Below the pieces are notes generated by a model. It searched no databases and was not told where the DNA came from. It saw only the letters and a list, made by a program, of their open reading frames with translations. The position numbers and the translations under genes are program-made. Of a stretch of 64,000 bases of DNA, positions 34,730 through 44,070 are shown in pieces. Source of the DNA: Streptomyces sp. NBC_01353 (GTDB taxonomy: Bacteria > Actinomycetota > Actinomycetes > Streptomycetales > Streptomycetaceae); assembly GCF_036237275.1 (NCBI RefSeq), contig NZ_CP108352.1, forward strand, positions 2,790,001 through 2,854,000, in the 5' to 3' direction. Position 1 is the first letter of the stretch; each line of letters opens with the position of its first letter.

Positions 34730-36817
34730 GTGACGCGCAGCGTGTACGTGACCGGGATCGACCGCGGGGACGGCCGGCAGGTCGTCGAGCTGGGAGTCAT
34801 GGAACTCCTGACCCGCCAGGTGGACCGGGTGGGGGTGTTCCGGCCCCTGGTGCACGACGGCCCCGACCGTCTCTTCGATCTTCTGCGGGCCCGGTACCGG
34901 CTCTCCCAGGACGCGTCGACCGTCTACGGCATGGACTACCACGAGGCCTCCGCGCTCCAGGCCGAGCAGGGCACCGACGAGCTGGTCTCCCGGCTCGTCG
35001 ACCGCTTCCACACGGTGTCCCGCGACTACGAGGTCGTACTCGTCCTGGGTACGGACTACTCGGCCACCCAGCTCCCCGACGAGCTGGCGCTCAACGCGCG
35101 CCTCGCCAACGAGTTCGGCGCCTCGGTGATACCCGTCGTCGGCGGCAAGGGCCAGCCCGCCGAGTCCGTACGGGCGGAGGCGCGCAACGCCTTCCGGGCG
35201 TACGACGGGCTCGGCTGCGACGTCCTCGCGATGGTCGTCAACCGGGTGGCGGGCGAGGACCGCGAGGCCATCGCCGAGCGGCTCAAGGCCCGGCTGCCCG
35301 TGCCCTGTTACGTACTGCCCGACGACGCCTCCCTCGCCGCCCCCACCGTCGCCCAGATCGCGCACACGCTCGGCGCTTCGGTCGTGCTCGGCGATGACTC
35401 GGGTCTGGCCCGCAACGCCCTGGACTTCGTCTTCGGCGGCGCGATGCTGCCGAACTTCCTCAACGCGCTGACCCCCGGCTGCATGGTGGTCACCCCCGGG
35501 GACCGCGCCGACCTGGTGGTGGGCGCGCTCGCGGCCCACTCCGCCGGTACCCCGCCCATCGCCGGTCTGCTGCTCACCCTGAACGAGCGGCCCAGTAACG
35601 AGATCCTGACCCTGGCCCACCGCCTCGCGCCCGGCACCCCGGTGATATCGGTACCCGGCAACAGCTTCACCACGGCGACCGAACTGTTCTCCCTCGAAGG
35701 GAAGTTGAACGCCGCCACGCCCCGCAAGGCCGAGACGGCCCTCGGTCTCTTCGAGCGGCACGTGGACACCGCCGATCTGCTGAAGCGGATCTCGGTGGCG
35801 CGCACCGGCCGGGTCACCCCGATGATGTTCGAGCACGACCTCCTGGAGCAGGCCCGCGCCGACCGCCGTCGCGTGGTCCTGCCCGAGGGCACCGAGGAGC
35901 GGGTGCTGCGCGCCGCCGATGTCCTGCTGCGCCGCGACGTCTGCGACCTGACGCTGCTCGGGGACGTAGAGATCATCCGGAAGAAGGCCGCCGACCTCGG
36001 CATCGACCTGTCCTCTCCGTCGACCCAGCTGATCGACCCGCAGACCTCGGAGCTGCGCGACTCGTTCGCGGAGAAGTACGCGGAGCTGCGGGCCCACAAG
36101 GGCGTGACGGTGGAGCTGGCGTACGACGTCGTCTCGGACGTGAACTACTTCGGGACGCTGATGGTGCAGGAGGGCCTGGCCGACGGCATGGTCTCCGGTT
36201 CGGTGCACTCCACGGCCGCGACGATCCGCCCGGCCTTCGAGATCATCAAGACCAAACCGGACGCGTCGATCGTCTCGTCGGTCTTCTTCATGTGCCTGGC
36301 CGACAAGGTGCTGGTGTACGGCGACTGCGCGGTCAACCCTGACCCGAACGCCGAGCAGCTCGCGGACATCGCCGTCCAGTCGGCGGCCACCGCGGCCCGC
36401 TTCGGTGTCGAGCCACGGATCGCGATGCTGTCGTACTCCACCGGCACCTCGGGCTCGGGCGCGGACGTCGACAAGGTCCGTGAGGCGACGAAGCTGGTAC
36501 GGGAGTCCCATCCGGAGCTGCGGATCGAGGGGCCCATCCAGTACGACGCGGCGGTCGAGCCGTCGGTCGCCGCGACGAAGCTGCCGGGTTCGGAGGTGGC
36601 CGGTCAGGCGACCGTGCTGATCTTCCCGGACCTCAACACCGGCAACAACACCTACAAGGCCGTGCAGCGTTCGGCCGGCGCCGTGGCCGTGGGCCCGGTG
36701 CTGCAGGGCCTGCGCAAGCCGGTGAACGACCTCTCGCGTGGCGCGCTCGTCAGCGACATCGTCAACACGGTCGCCATCACGGCGATCCAGTCCCAGGCTC
36801 AGGAGCTCCCCGCATGA
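34730..36817 (+). CDS. pta: Phosphate acetyltransferase
   Basis: Pta converts acetyl-CoA and phosphate to acetyl phosphate, the first step of the acetate overflow pathway. The 695-residue form is the long type: an N-terminal BioD-like P-loop-derived domain (~1-200), a DRTGG domain (~210-320) and the C-terminal transacetylase domain (~370-695), with the signatures VLPEGTEERVLRAA and FPDLNTGNNTYKAVQRSA. GTG 34730 has AGGAGA upstream; a frame from 34688 gives an implausible N terminus. It overlaps ackA by 4 bp, so both enzymes are made together. The N-terminal domains are regulatory in enterobacterial Pta; their role here is unknown. Confidence 0.95.
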   Translation: MTRSVYVTGIDRGDGRQVVELGVMELLTRQVDRVGVFRPLVHDGPDRLFDLLRARYRLSQDASTVYGMDYHEASALQAEQGTDELVSRLVDRFHTVSRDYEVVLVLGTDYSATQLPDELALNARLANEFGASVIPVVGGKGQPAESVRAEARNAFRAYDGLGCDVLAMVVNRVAGEDREAIAERLKARLPVPCYVLPDDASLAAPTVAQIAHTLGASVVLGDDSGLARNALDFVFGGAMLPNFLNALTPGCMVVTPGDRADLVVGALAAHSAGTPPIAGLLLTLNERPSNEILTLAHRLAPGTPVISVPGNSFTTATELFSLEGKLNAATPRKAETALGLFERHVDTADLLKRISVARTGRVTPMMFEHDLLEQARADRRRVVLPEGTEERVLRAADVLLRRDVCDLTLLGDVEIIRKKAADLGIDLSSPSTQLIDPQTSELRDSFAEKYAELRAHKGVTVELAYDVVSDVNYFGTLMVQEGLADGMVSGSVHSTAATIRPAFEIIKTKPDASIVSSVFFMCLADKVLVYGDCAVNPDPNAEQLADIAVQSAATAARFGVEPRIAMLSYSTGTSGSGADVDKVREATKLVRESHPELRIEGPIQYDAAVEPSVAATKLPGSEVAGQATVLIFPDLNTGNNTYKAVQRSAGAVAVGPVLQGLRKPVNDLSRGALVSDIVNTVAITAIQSQAQELPA

Positions 36818-38058
36818 CCGGCACCGACACCGCGACGCGCGTTCTCGTCCTCAACTCCGGCTCCTCGTCGGTGAAGTACCAGCTCCTCGACATGAAGGAG
36901 CACTCCCGGCTCGCGGTCGGTCTGGTGGAGCGGATCGGCGAGGAGACCTCGCGCCTCGTCCACACCCCGCTGCAGGGCGGCAGTGGGGCCAAGCGCGAGA
37001 AGAACGGTCCGATCGCCGACCATGCCGCCGCGCTGAAGGCGGTGTCCGAGGAGCTGGCGGCGGACGGGCTCGGCCTGGACTCCCCCGAACTGGCCGCGAT
37101 CGGGCACCGGGTGGTGCACGGCGGGCTGAAATTCACCGCCCCGACCGTGATCGACGACGAGGTGCTCGCGGAGATCGAGCGGCTTGTCCCGGTCGCGCCG
37201 CTGCACAACCCGGCGAACCTCACCGGCATCCGTACGGCGATGGCACTGCGTCCCGACCTTCCGCAAGTCGCGGTCTTCGACACTGCCTTCCACACGACGA
37301 TGCCGGAGTCGGCGGCCCGGTACGCGATCGACGTGGAGACCGCGGACGCGCACCGGATCCGGCGGTACGGCTTCCACGGCACCTCGCACGCCTATGTGTC
37401 GCGCGAGACGGCGAAGCTGCTCGGCAAGGCGCCGGAGGAGGTGAACGTGATCGTGCTGCACCTGGGCAACGGGGCCTCCGCCTCGGCCGTCCGGGGCGGG
37501 CGGTGCGTGGACACCTCGATGGGGCTCACGCCGCTGGAGGGTCTGGTCATGGGGACCCGCTCGGGCGACATCGACCCGGCGGTGACGTTCCATCTCAAGC
37601 GGGTCGCGGGGATGGACGAGAACGAGATCGACGTCCTGCTCAACAAGAAGTCGGGCCTGGTCGGGCTCTGCGGCGACAACGACATGCGGGAGATCCGTCG
37701 CCGGATCGACGAGGGCGACGAGCGGGCCGCCCTCGCCTTCGACATCTACATCCACCGGCTGAAGAAGTACATCGGGGCGTACTACGCGGTACTCGGGAGG
37801 GTGGACGCGGTGGCGTTCACGGCGGGTGTCGGTGAGAACGCGGCTCCGGTGCGGGAAGCTGCGATCGCCGGTCTGGAGGAGCTGGGCCTGATGGTGGACG
37901 CCGATCTGAACGCCGTACGGTCCGACGAGGCACGGATCGTCTCGCCGGAGTACGCACGGGTGGCGGTGGCGGTGGTGCCGACGGACGAGGAGCTGGAGAT
38001 CGCCCGTCAAGCCTTCGCTCTGGTGCGCGGAGAAACGCTCGGAGGAGTGAACGCCTGA
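36814..38058 (+). CDS. ackA: Acetate kinase
   Basis: AckA transfers phosphate from acetyl phosphate to ADP, giving acetate and ATP. The 414-residue ASKHA-fold enzyme has the two family signatures VLVLNSGSSSVKYQLL and GFHGTSHAYV, and catalytic regions GHRVVHGG, HLGNGASAS and MGTRSGDIDP. It overlaps pta by ATGA and is followed by pyk after 74 bp. The pta-ackA-pyk order groups overflow and lower glycolysis. A ~20-residue segment at 50-70 (LQGGSGAKREKNGPIADHAA) appears typical of actinobacterial versions. Confidence 0.96.
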   Translation: MTGTDTATRVLVLNSGSSSVKYQLLDMKEHSRLAVGLVERIGEETSRLVHTPLQGGSGAKREKNGPIADHAAALKAVSEELAADGLGLDSPELAAIGHRVVHGGLKFTAPTVIDDEVLAEIERLVPVAPLHNPANLTGIRTAMALRPDLPQVAVFDTAFHTTMPESAARYAIDVETADAHRIRRYGFHGTSHAYVSRETAKLLGKAPEEVNVIVLHLGNGASASAVRGGRCVDTSMGLTPLEGLVMGTRSGDIDPAVTFHLKRVAGMDENEIDVLLNKKSGLVGLCGDNDMREIRRRIDEGDERAALAFDIYIHRLKKYIGAYYAVLGRVDAVAFTAGVGENAAPVREAAIAGLEELGLMVDADLNAVRSDEARIVSPEYARVAVAVVPTDEELEIARQAFALVRGETLGGVNA

Positions 38059-38132
38059 GCACCCCCGCGCCCATTTGTACTTTCCACCAGACGGAATATT
38101 CCGCAGTGAAACAAACCGATAGGATCCGCCTC

Positions 38133-39563
38133 ATGCGCCGTTCCAAAATCGTCTGCACGCTGGGCCCCGCCGTCGACTCGTATGAGCAGCTGAAGGCTCT
38201 CATCGAGGCCGGTATGAACGTGGCCCGATTCAACATGAGCCACGGGACCCAGGCAGAGCACCAGGAGCGGTACGACCGTCTCCGCAGGGCGGTGGCGGAC
38301 ACCGGCCGCGCCGTCGGCGTGCTCGCCGACCTCCAGGGCCCCAAGATCCGTCTGGAGACCTTCGCGGAGGGTCCCGTCGAGCTGGTGCGCGGTGACGAGT
38401 TCACCATCACCACCGAGGACGTCCCCGGTGACAAGTCCATCTGCGGCACCACGTACAAGGGCCTGCCGGGTGACGTCTCCAAGGGCGACCAGGTCCTGAT
38501 CAACGACGGCAACGTCGAGCTGCGCGTGGTCGAGGTCGAGGGCTCGCGGGTCAAGACCGTGGTCATCGAGGGCGGTGTCATCTCCGACCACAAGGGCATC
38601 AACCTGCCCGGTGCGGCGGTCAACGTCCCGGCCCTGTCCGAGAAGGACGTCGAGGACCTCCGCTTCGCGCTCCGCATGGGCTGCGACATGGTCGCCCTCT
38701 CCTTCGTCCGCAACGCCGACGACGTCAAGGACGTCCACAAGGTGATGGACGAGGAGGGCCGCCGGGTCCCGGTCATCGCCAAGGTGGAGAAGCCGCAGGC
38801 GGTGGAGAACATGGCGGACGTGGTCGCCGCCTTCGACGCCGTCATGGTGGCCCGTGGCGACCTCGCCGTGGAGTACCCGCTGGAGAAGGTCCCGATGGTG
38901 CAGAAGCGCCTCGTGGAGATGTGCCGCCGCAACGCCAAGCCGGTCATCGTCGCCACCCAGATGATGGAGTCGATGATCACCAACTCCCGCCCCACGCGCG
39001 CCGAGGCCTCCGACGTGGCCAACGCGATCCTGGACGGCGCGGACGCGGTCATGCTCTCGGCGGAGTCCTCCGTGGGCGCCTACCCGATCGAGACCGTGAA
39101 GACGATGTCGAAGATCGTCGCCGCGGCCGAGGAGGAGCTGCTCGCCAAGGGCCTGCAGCCGCTCGTACCGGGCAAGAAGCCGCGTACGCAGGGCGGTTCG
39201 GTCGCCCGTGCGGCCTGCGAGATCGCGGACTTCCTGGGCGGCAAGGCGCTGATCGCCTTCACCCAGTCCGGGGACACCGCGCGCCGGCTCTCGCGCTACC
39301 GCACGATCCAGCCGATCCTGGCCTTCACCACGGACGAGTCCACCCGCAACCAGCTCACGCTGAGCTGGGGCGTGGAGTCCTTCCTCGTCCCGTTCGTGGA
39401 GACCACGGACGCGATGGTCGACATCGTCGACGCGGAGCTGCTGAAGCTCCAGCGCTACAGCGAGGGCGACACCATGGTCATCACGGCCGGCTCGCCCCCC
39501 GGCGTCCCGGGCACCACGAACATGGTCCGGGTGCACCACCTGGGCGGCGGAGAGCACGCGTGA
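38133..39563 (+). CDS. pyk: Pyruvate kinase
   Basis: Pyruvate kinase makes ATP and pyruvate from phosphoenolpyruvate. The 476-residue protein shows RRSKIVCTLGP, RFNMSHG, the active-site lysine region VIAKVEKPQA, MVARGDLAVE, and VATQMMESMI followed by RPTRAEASDVANA. The C-terminal allosteric domain is present. I start at ATG 38133 because MRRSKIVCTLGP is the standard Streptomyces N terminus and AGGA precedes it; the GTG 27 nt upstream would add a non-conserved tail. The 74-bp gap from ackA has an AT-rich stretch (around 38070-38115) and could hold a separate promoter. A strong terminator follows at 39585. Confidence 0.96.
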   Translation: MRRSKIVCTLGPAVDSYEQLKALIEAGMNVARFNMSHGTQAEHQERYDRLRRAVADTGRAVGVLADLQGPKIRLETFAEGPVELVRGDEFTITTEDVPGDKSICGTTYKGLPGDVSKGDQVLINDGNVELRVVEVEGSRVKTVVIEGGVISDHKGINLPGAAVNVPALSEKDVEDLRFALRMGCDMVALSFVRNADDVKDVHKVMDEEGRRVPVIAKVEKPQAVENMADVVAAFDAVMVARGDLAVEYPLEKVPMVQKRLVEMCRRNAKPVIVATQMMESMITNSRPTRAEASDVANAILDGADAVMLSAESSVGAYPIETVKTMSKIVAAAEEELLAKGLQPLVPGKKPRTQGGSVARAACEIADFLGGKALIAFTQSGDTARRLSRYRTIQPILAFTTDESTRNQLTLSWGVESFLVPFVETTDAMVDIVDAELLKLQRYSEGDTMVITAGSPPGVPGTTNMVRVHHLGGGEHA

Positions 39564-39584
39564 CACGCACCGCCGGCCTCCTGG

Positions 39585-39629
39585 CATGACGAGGGCCCCC
39601 GTCCGATCCGGACGGGGGCCCTCGTCATG
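39585..39629 (+). terminator. Terminator of pyk
   Basis: A 21-bp perfect stem (39585-39605 with 39609-39629), among the longest in the window, closes around ATC; in practice two inner pairs will open. It lies between convergent genes and may stop transcription from both sides. Confidence 0.85.
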
Positions 39630-39658
39630 TGCGGCTCCCTGACGGGCCTTCTACGCGA

Positions 39659-40951
39659 TCAGTTGGGCTCGACCGTGTTGCGCAGGCCGGGGACGGTGAG
39701 CGTGCCGCCGAACTGACCGGCCTGGGTGACCTCGACGTCCGTGAAGATCGCGAACGGTACGTCGAGCGGCGGCGGGGTCTCCGGGCTGAAGGTGACCGGG
39801 ATGATGCCGAAGAGGTTGCCCTTCAGCTTCTCCGTGTACATGGTCACCGTGCCGTTGCTCATGGTCGACGTCGAGCCCTTGTCGGACCGAACGTGCCCGG
39901 TGTAGCCGTCCGAGTGGACGGTGCGCTGGTGCAGGTCCTTGATGTCCACGCCGTCCTTCGCGGTGAACTTCAGGACCTTCTTGATCTTCCCGCTGCCCGT
40001 CTTCACCTCGACGATGCCGTGGTACTTGAGGCCCTTCAGCGTGAGCTTCGTGCTGTTCAGGATCCACGGCTCGTCCGGGAGCAGCGGGATGCCGGGCTCC
40101 AGGTCCGCCGCCGCGAGCGCCTCGGGGTCGGGCTCGGGGCACGGGAAGCGCGGCTTGGCGCCCTCGGGTATGTCCTCGTCCTTCTTGGCGTCGAGGCCCT
40201 TGGCGTCCTCCGGCAGCTCCTCGACCTTGGCGCCGACCTTGCCGGCGGCCTCCTCGATGGCGGCCTTGGTCTTGTCGACGGGGGTCTCGGCCTGGGTGTC
40301 GGCCTTCTCCGCCGTGTCGGCCTTGTCCGCCGTGTCCGTCGTCGGGGCCGTCGTCGCCGGCTTCTCGCTCACCGGGGCGGACGGCGCCGGCGTGGTCGAC
40401 GGTGTGGTCGTCGGCTCCGCGTCGGGCCCGTCGAACAGGTCCTTGATCTTGTCGCCGAGACCCAGCGGGTCGAGCGGGTTGACGCTCTCCGTCGCGGTGG
40501 GCGCGGGCGCCGGGGCCTGCTGCTCGTCGGCCTGCTGCTGCGTGGCAGCGCCCTGCTCCGTACCGGTCGTCGCCGAGGGGCTGGCCGTCGGCTTGGGCGA
40601 CTCCTGCTCCTTGGTCGCCTCCGGCTTCGGCGAGGTCGACGCGCTCGCGGTGGGCTTCGGGCTCTCGGTCGCGGCGGGCTTCGTCGACTCCTCTGCCACC
40701 GGCTCGTCCGAGCGGGTCACGCACGGACCGGGTGCGAAGGGGATGTCCTTCTCGTCGGCGAGGGCGAGCTTGGGCGCCATGCCCATGCCCATGAGGACCG
40801 CGGTCGGCATGGCCGCCAGGGCCATCGCCTTGCCCGCGGGACCCTGGATCTTGTTCAGCAGGGACTTGCGGGGAGCCGCGTGCCGCGGACCCCGTCCTGC
40901 CAGAGTGGCGCCGTCCGCAGCCGTCGCCGACTGTGTTTCGTCACCCCGCAC
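39659..40951 (-). CDS. Secreted/anchored Thr-Pro-rich protein of the DUF6230-DUF6114 operon
   Basis: A ~430-residue exported protein. A basic N terminus and hydrophobic stretch (AMALAAMPTAVLMGMGMA) form a signal peptide or anchor at ~45-65. A long Thr/Ser/Pro/Glu-rich low-complexity region (~75-230) follows, then a globular C-terminal domain (~270-430) with one Cys before it. I do not know its biochemical function; homologues are widespread in Streptomyces and have carried unrelated automatic names. GTG 40951 has GGAGG four bases upstream and overlaps the preceding DUF6114 gene by 11 bp, so the two are coupled. It probably acts at the envelope with its operon partners. Confidence 0.75.
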   Translation of the reverse strand: MRGDETQSATAADGATLAGRGPRHAAPRKSLLNKIQGPAGKAMALAAMPTAVLMGMGMAPKLALADEKDIPFAPGPCVTRSDEPVAEESTKPAATESPKPTASASTSPKPEATKEQESPKPTASPSATTGTEQGAATQQQADEQQAPAPAPTATESVNPLDPLGLGDKIKDLFDGPDAEPTTTPSTTPAPSAPVSEKPATTAPTTDTADKADTAEKADTQAETPVDKTKAAIEEAAGKVGAKVEELPEDAKGLDAKKDEDIPEGAKPRFPCPEPDPEALAAADLEPGIPLLPDEPWILNSTKLTLKGLKYHGIVEVKTGSGKIKKVLKFTAKDGVDIKDLHQRTVHSDGYTGHVRSDKGSTSTMSNGTVTMYTEKLKGNLFGIIPVTFSPETPPPLDVPFAIFTDVEVTQAGQFGGTLTVPGLRNTVEPN

Positions 40952-41528
40952 TGTTCCTCCCGCCGTTGGCGTCGATCGTCGTTTCGGTCGCCTGCGCGTC
41001 CTCCGCGGCACGCTGCTCCGGGACCGGGGCCTTCTCGAAGGCGACCGCCTGGGTCTCCTCCTGGGCCTCGGCTCCGTGCGGCTGACCGTCGTTCTCGTAC
41101 TCGCCCTGCAGGGCCTCCGCCTCGGCCGTCGCCTCCACCGGGACGCCGGGCGCCCAGGCGATCGACATCCCGCCGCCGATCAGGGAGAGCAGGAATCCGA
41201 TGACGAGGCCGCCGAAGTTCGACACCGGGATGGAGACAAGCCCCAGCACGATCGCCGCGACGCCGGCAAACACCCGCACGATGGGCTGGAACCACATCGT
41301 GAGACCGAGCGTGATGAGCAGGACGCCGATGATCAGCGCACCTGCTCCGGCCGTGGTGGCGATGGCGATCGTCATGTTGCCGAGTCGCATGTCGCCGTAC
41401 GGGAGATACGCGATCGGTACGCCGCCGAGGATCGTGAGCAAGCCCGCCCAGAAGGGCCGCTGGCCCCGCCAGTTACGGAAACGGTTCTCGCTCGGGACTC
41501 CGCGGGAAGCAGTGGACTCGGCGCTCAT
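40941..41528 (-). CDS. DUF6114 family membrane protein
   Basis: A 195-residue membrane protein with four hydrophobic helices between ~25 and 125 (FWAGLLTILGGVPIAYL, MTIAIATTAGAGALIIG, FAGVAAIVLGLVSIPVS, GLVIGFLLSLIGGGMSIAW) and an acidic cytoplasmic or exposed tail rich in Glu/Ala. It matches the DUF6114 family as I recall it. No function is known. ATG 41528 has GGAG upstream. It is the middle gene of a three-gene unit, 106 bp after the DUF6230 gene and overlapping the secreted-protein gene by 11 bp. Confidence 0.82.
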   Translation of the reverse strand: MSAESTASRGVPSENRFRNWRGQRPFWAGLLTILGGVPIAYLPYGDMRLGNMTIAIATTAGAGALIIGVLLITLGLTMWFQPIVRVFAGVAAIVLGLVSIPVSNFGGLVIGFLLSLIGGGMSIAWAPGVPVEATAEAEALQGEYENDGQPHGAEAQEETQAVAFEKAPVPEQRAAEDAQATETTIDANGGRNSAG

Positions 41529-41634
41529 GGAAAACAGCTCCCTGGAAGCGGTGTTGCGTAAGAAAGGTGGTGAACGGCGGTACGGACCGGAGCGGGCAGG
41601 GCCGTACGGAACGACCCCACCCGCCGGGTGCGTA

Positions 41635-42288
41635 CTACTCGGTGAAGCACTCCTTGGGAGCGCCCGTGTGCAGCTTCAGCTTGAGGTCGGGAAGCTTGAA
41701 GGTGGCGGCGGTCGTCGCCCACGCCTTCTGCTTCACGTCCGTCAGCTTGGCCGTCTCGGCGCGCTGCGAGAAGCCGTACGGGTTGGCCTTGGTGCCGGGC
41801 TGGATGCCGGGCTTGCCGTCGGCCTTCGGGAGCGCGCCCGCGGCCACACCGATGTCGATGTTGCCGAACTCGGCGTCCGCGTCGAGGGACGAGACATCGA
41901 GGTAGATGTCCTTCGCGTACACCGGGTTCTTGCTGTCCGTACCGGCCCGCAGCTCCAGCGAGACGTTGCCGAGGAACGGCACGTTCGGCGTCACGACGGA
42001 CTGGCACATGTTGGTGATCCAGGCCTCGGAGAAGCCCGACACACCGACCGGCTGGGCGAACGGCTTGCCCTCGAGGTCCTTGCCCGAGACGACGTTGCCG
42101 TACTGGACGAAGTCCTTACCGACAAGGCTGTCGGCCCTGACCTTGAACTCCTGGCCGGAGATGCTGAAGGACGCGGCAAGCGCACCCTGAGCCAGGCCGA
42201 CACCGATCGCGGCCGTCGCGGCCACACTCGGCACCATGACAACGGCGAACCGCTTCCATCTGGTCCCGCCACGAACCTGGGACTTCAT
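41635..42288 (-). CDS. DUF6230 family secreted protein
   Basis: A 217-residue exported protein. A signal peptide lies at residues ~10-38 (FAVVMVPSVAATAAIGVGLAQGALA, AxA-type site), followed by a beta-rich mature domain with two cysteines (NMCQS, KECFTE) likely forming a disulfide. Orthologues belong to DUF6230 (an older annotation was cholesterol esterase, for which I see no catalytic Ser motif). ATG 42288 has AAGGAGG six bases upstream, a strong site, suggesting high expression. It is the first gene of the DUF6230-DUF6114-secreted protein operon, and two TTAC...GTAA palindromes lie upstream. The function of the conserved trio is not known. Confidence 0.83.
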   Translation of the reverse strand: MKSQVRGGTRWKRFAVVMVPSVAATAAIGVGLAQGALAASFSISGQEFKVRADSLVGKDFVQYGNVVSGKDLEGKPFAQPVGVSGFSEAWITNMCQSVVTPNVPFLGNVSLELRAGTDSKNPVYAKDIYLDVSSLDADAEFGNIDIGVAAGALPKADGKPGIQPGTKANPYGFSQRAETAKLTDVKQKAWATTAATFKLPDLKLKLHTGAPKECFTE

Positions 42289-42872
42289 GAGAATCCTCCT
42301 TCTCGGACGTACATCTCCGGATGGGCTCAGGGCCCGTCCTGGGATGGGAGAAGCGCTACGTCCTCGGGAAGGAGCGCCGAACATCGGGCGCGACCCGCGT
42401 CCGATTCACCGGCGATCACCCCCGAGCGACAACCACTGGCCACGCCTTGCGCGCAACCTCCTTGGACAGGCCCCGCCGGTGAAGGCAGGAACCCCCCTGT
42501 CCACAGCCGGCGCCACTGTCGCCGACCCACTCGGTGGGGACCCTCGCCGCGAACCCGGTTGGTTGCCGGGCTGGTGCGGTATCGGACCGAGCGTCGCCGA
42601 TCGTGGTCCATTCCGGGCCGGGGCACAAGGGGGTTCGTTACCGGCTAGTAACGGGTGGATAACCACGCCACGACAGGGCGATGTCGCCCGGCCACACAGG
42701 GTGCAGTTCACCGGGGCCGTACATCAGGATGTTGAGGATGAAAGCCGGACAGAATGCCGGGTTCGATTTACTGCAAGTAACAGCGGCCGCGTTTACCAAG
42801 TTTTGGTAAAGCGCGGCCGCGAAATGTCACTGTGTCGCCAAATCAGCGCGATTCGGCGCGCCTGGAACGTGC
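42289..42872. promoter_or_regulatory. 584-bp upstream region of the DUF6230 operon
   Basis: No convincing gene. Two related palindromes stand out: CGTTAC-N6-GTAACG (42636-42653) and TTACT-N3-AGTAA (42768-42780), candidate operators. A bulged hairpin at 42783-42820 is probably the terminator of the adjacent thioredoxin/TPR gene. The remaining ~300 bp next to the operon (42301-42620) is plain high-GC sequence; an open plus-strand frame there has no coding character. Confidence 0.5.
42783..42820 (-). terminator. Hairpin downstream of the thioredoxin/TPR gene
   Basis: GCGGCCGCG-TTTACCAA pairs with TTGGTAAA-(G)-CGCGGCCGC around a GTT loop: 17 bp with one bulged G. The inner TTTACCAA/TTGGTAAA half could also be read as an operator. 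Confidence 0.65.
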
Positions 42873-43847
42873 CTAGAACAGCACCCGAGCGAGGGCCTGA
42901 CGGGCCGCCGTGACCCGCGGGTCCTCGGGGCCGATGACCTCGAACAGCTCGAGCAGCCGCAGCCGCGCCGCGTCCCGGTCGTCACCTGCCGTACGCCGCA
43001 CGGCGTCCACGAGCCGGCCGAAGGCGTCCTCGACGTGACCGCCCACCAGATCGAGATCCGCGGCGGCGATCTGCGCGGTGACGTCGGCCGGATTGTCGGC
43101 CGCGTTCTTCCGCACCGCCTGCGGGTCCATGTCCTGCACGCGGGCGAGCAGCTCGGCCTGGGCCAGGCCCAGCTTGGCCTCCGGGTGACCGGGGTCGTCG
43201 GCGAGCACGTTCTTGTACGCCTGGACGGCGCCGGCCAGGTCACCGGCGTCGAGCGCCGACATCGCCGCCTCCAGCAGCGCGTCGTACGGGCCGGCGGGCA
43301 CCGGGGCCTGCGTGGGCTCGCCGGAGGCGTCGGCATCCGGGTCGACGACGATGCCCGTGAGGCCGAAGCGCTCCTCGCCGACCTGGATCAGCTGGTCCAG
43401 GGTCTGCCGGATCTGGGCCTCGGGCGCCGCGCCCTGGAAGAGCGGCAGCGCCTGACCGGCGACCACCGCGAAAACGGCCGGAATTCCCTGGATGCCGAAC
43501 TGCTGCATCAGCATCTGGTTGGCGTCGACGTCGACCTTCGCGAGGAGGAAGCGTCCGTTGTACTCGACGGCCATCCGCTCCAGGAGCGGGCCGAGCTGCT
43601 TGCAGGGCTCGCACCACTCGGCCCAGAAGTCGATGACGACCGGAACCTCGGCGGAGCGCTGAAGGACATCACGCTCGAAGCCGGTCTCGTCGACATCGAT
43701 CACCAGGGCAGAGGGAGAGACCGCCGCCACGCCACCCTGCCGCGCGGCCTCGGCACGCGCCTGCTCCGCCTTCGACTTGGCCTCTCCGGCCGCCTTCACC
43801 GCGGCGAGGTCGACGACGCCGCTCATGGACATGTTTCTGGGCTGCAT
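42873..43847 (-). CDS. Thioredoxin-TPR protein (CnoX/YbbN-like co-chaperone)
   Basis: A 324-residue protein: an N-terminal Ala-rich helix (~10-45), a thioredoxin domain (~50-150) and a C-terminal tetratricopeptide-like domain (~180-324). The active site is EWCEPCKQL, with Glu in place of the Gly of WCGPC, which should lower its redox activity. The layout matches YbbN/CnoX holdases that protect proteins from chlorine or heat stress and hand them to GroEL or DnaK. The start is ATG 43847 with GGGGGAGG eight bases upstream; upstream Met codons lack sites. Terminated at 42820-42783. It appears monocistronic. Confidence 0.87.
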   Translation of the reverse strand: MQPRNMSMSGVVDLAAVKAAGEAKSKAEQARAEAARQGGVAAVSPSALVIDVDETGFERDVLQRSAEVPVVIDFWAEWCEPCKQLGPLLERMAVEYNGRFLLAKVDVDANQMLMQQFGIQGIPAVFAVVAGQALPLFQGAAPEAQIRQTLDQLIQVGEERFGLTGIVVDPDADASGEPTQAPVPAGPYDALLEAAMSALDAGDLAGAVQAYKNVLADDPGHPEAKLGLAQAELLARVQDMDPQAVRKNAADNPADVTAQIAAADLDLVGGHVEDAFGRLVDAVRRTAGDDRDAARLRLLELFEVIGPEDPRVTAARQALARVLF

Positions 43848-44070
43848 GAGTACATCCTCCCCCTTCCGCGCGCGTGACTGGTACGTCATGGCTGAACCGT
43901 GCACCGAAGTGCACGGTTCGCGTTCTGTTGCACCGGGTCCCCACCTGGTGCGTGTGGTGTCGCTCGGGGCCGCTCAAAGCCTTTCGCTACGGGTCGTAGC
44001 GTAACTCTCTCGCCCGATCGATGGACAGATCTGACCGGTGAACTGGCTCACATCACGCGACTCTGGCGCA

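Noticed and set aside
42236-42913. Plus-strand 225-codon frame over the DUF6230 upstream region
   Set aside because: Crosses a terminator hairpin and palindromes, has no domain, and mixed composition; treated as regulatory DNA.
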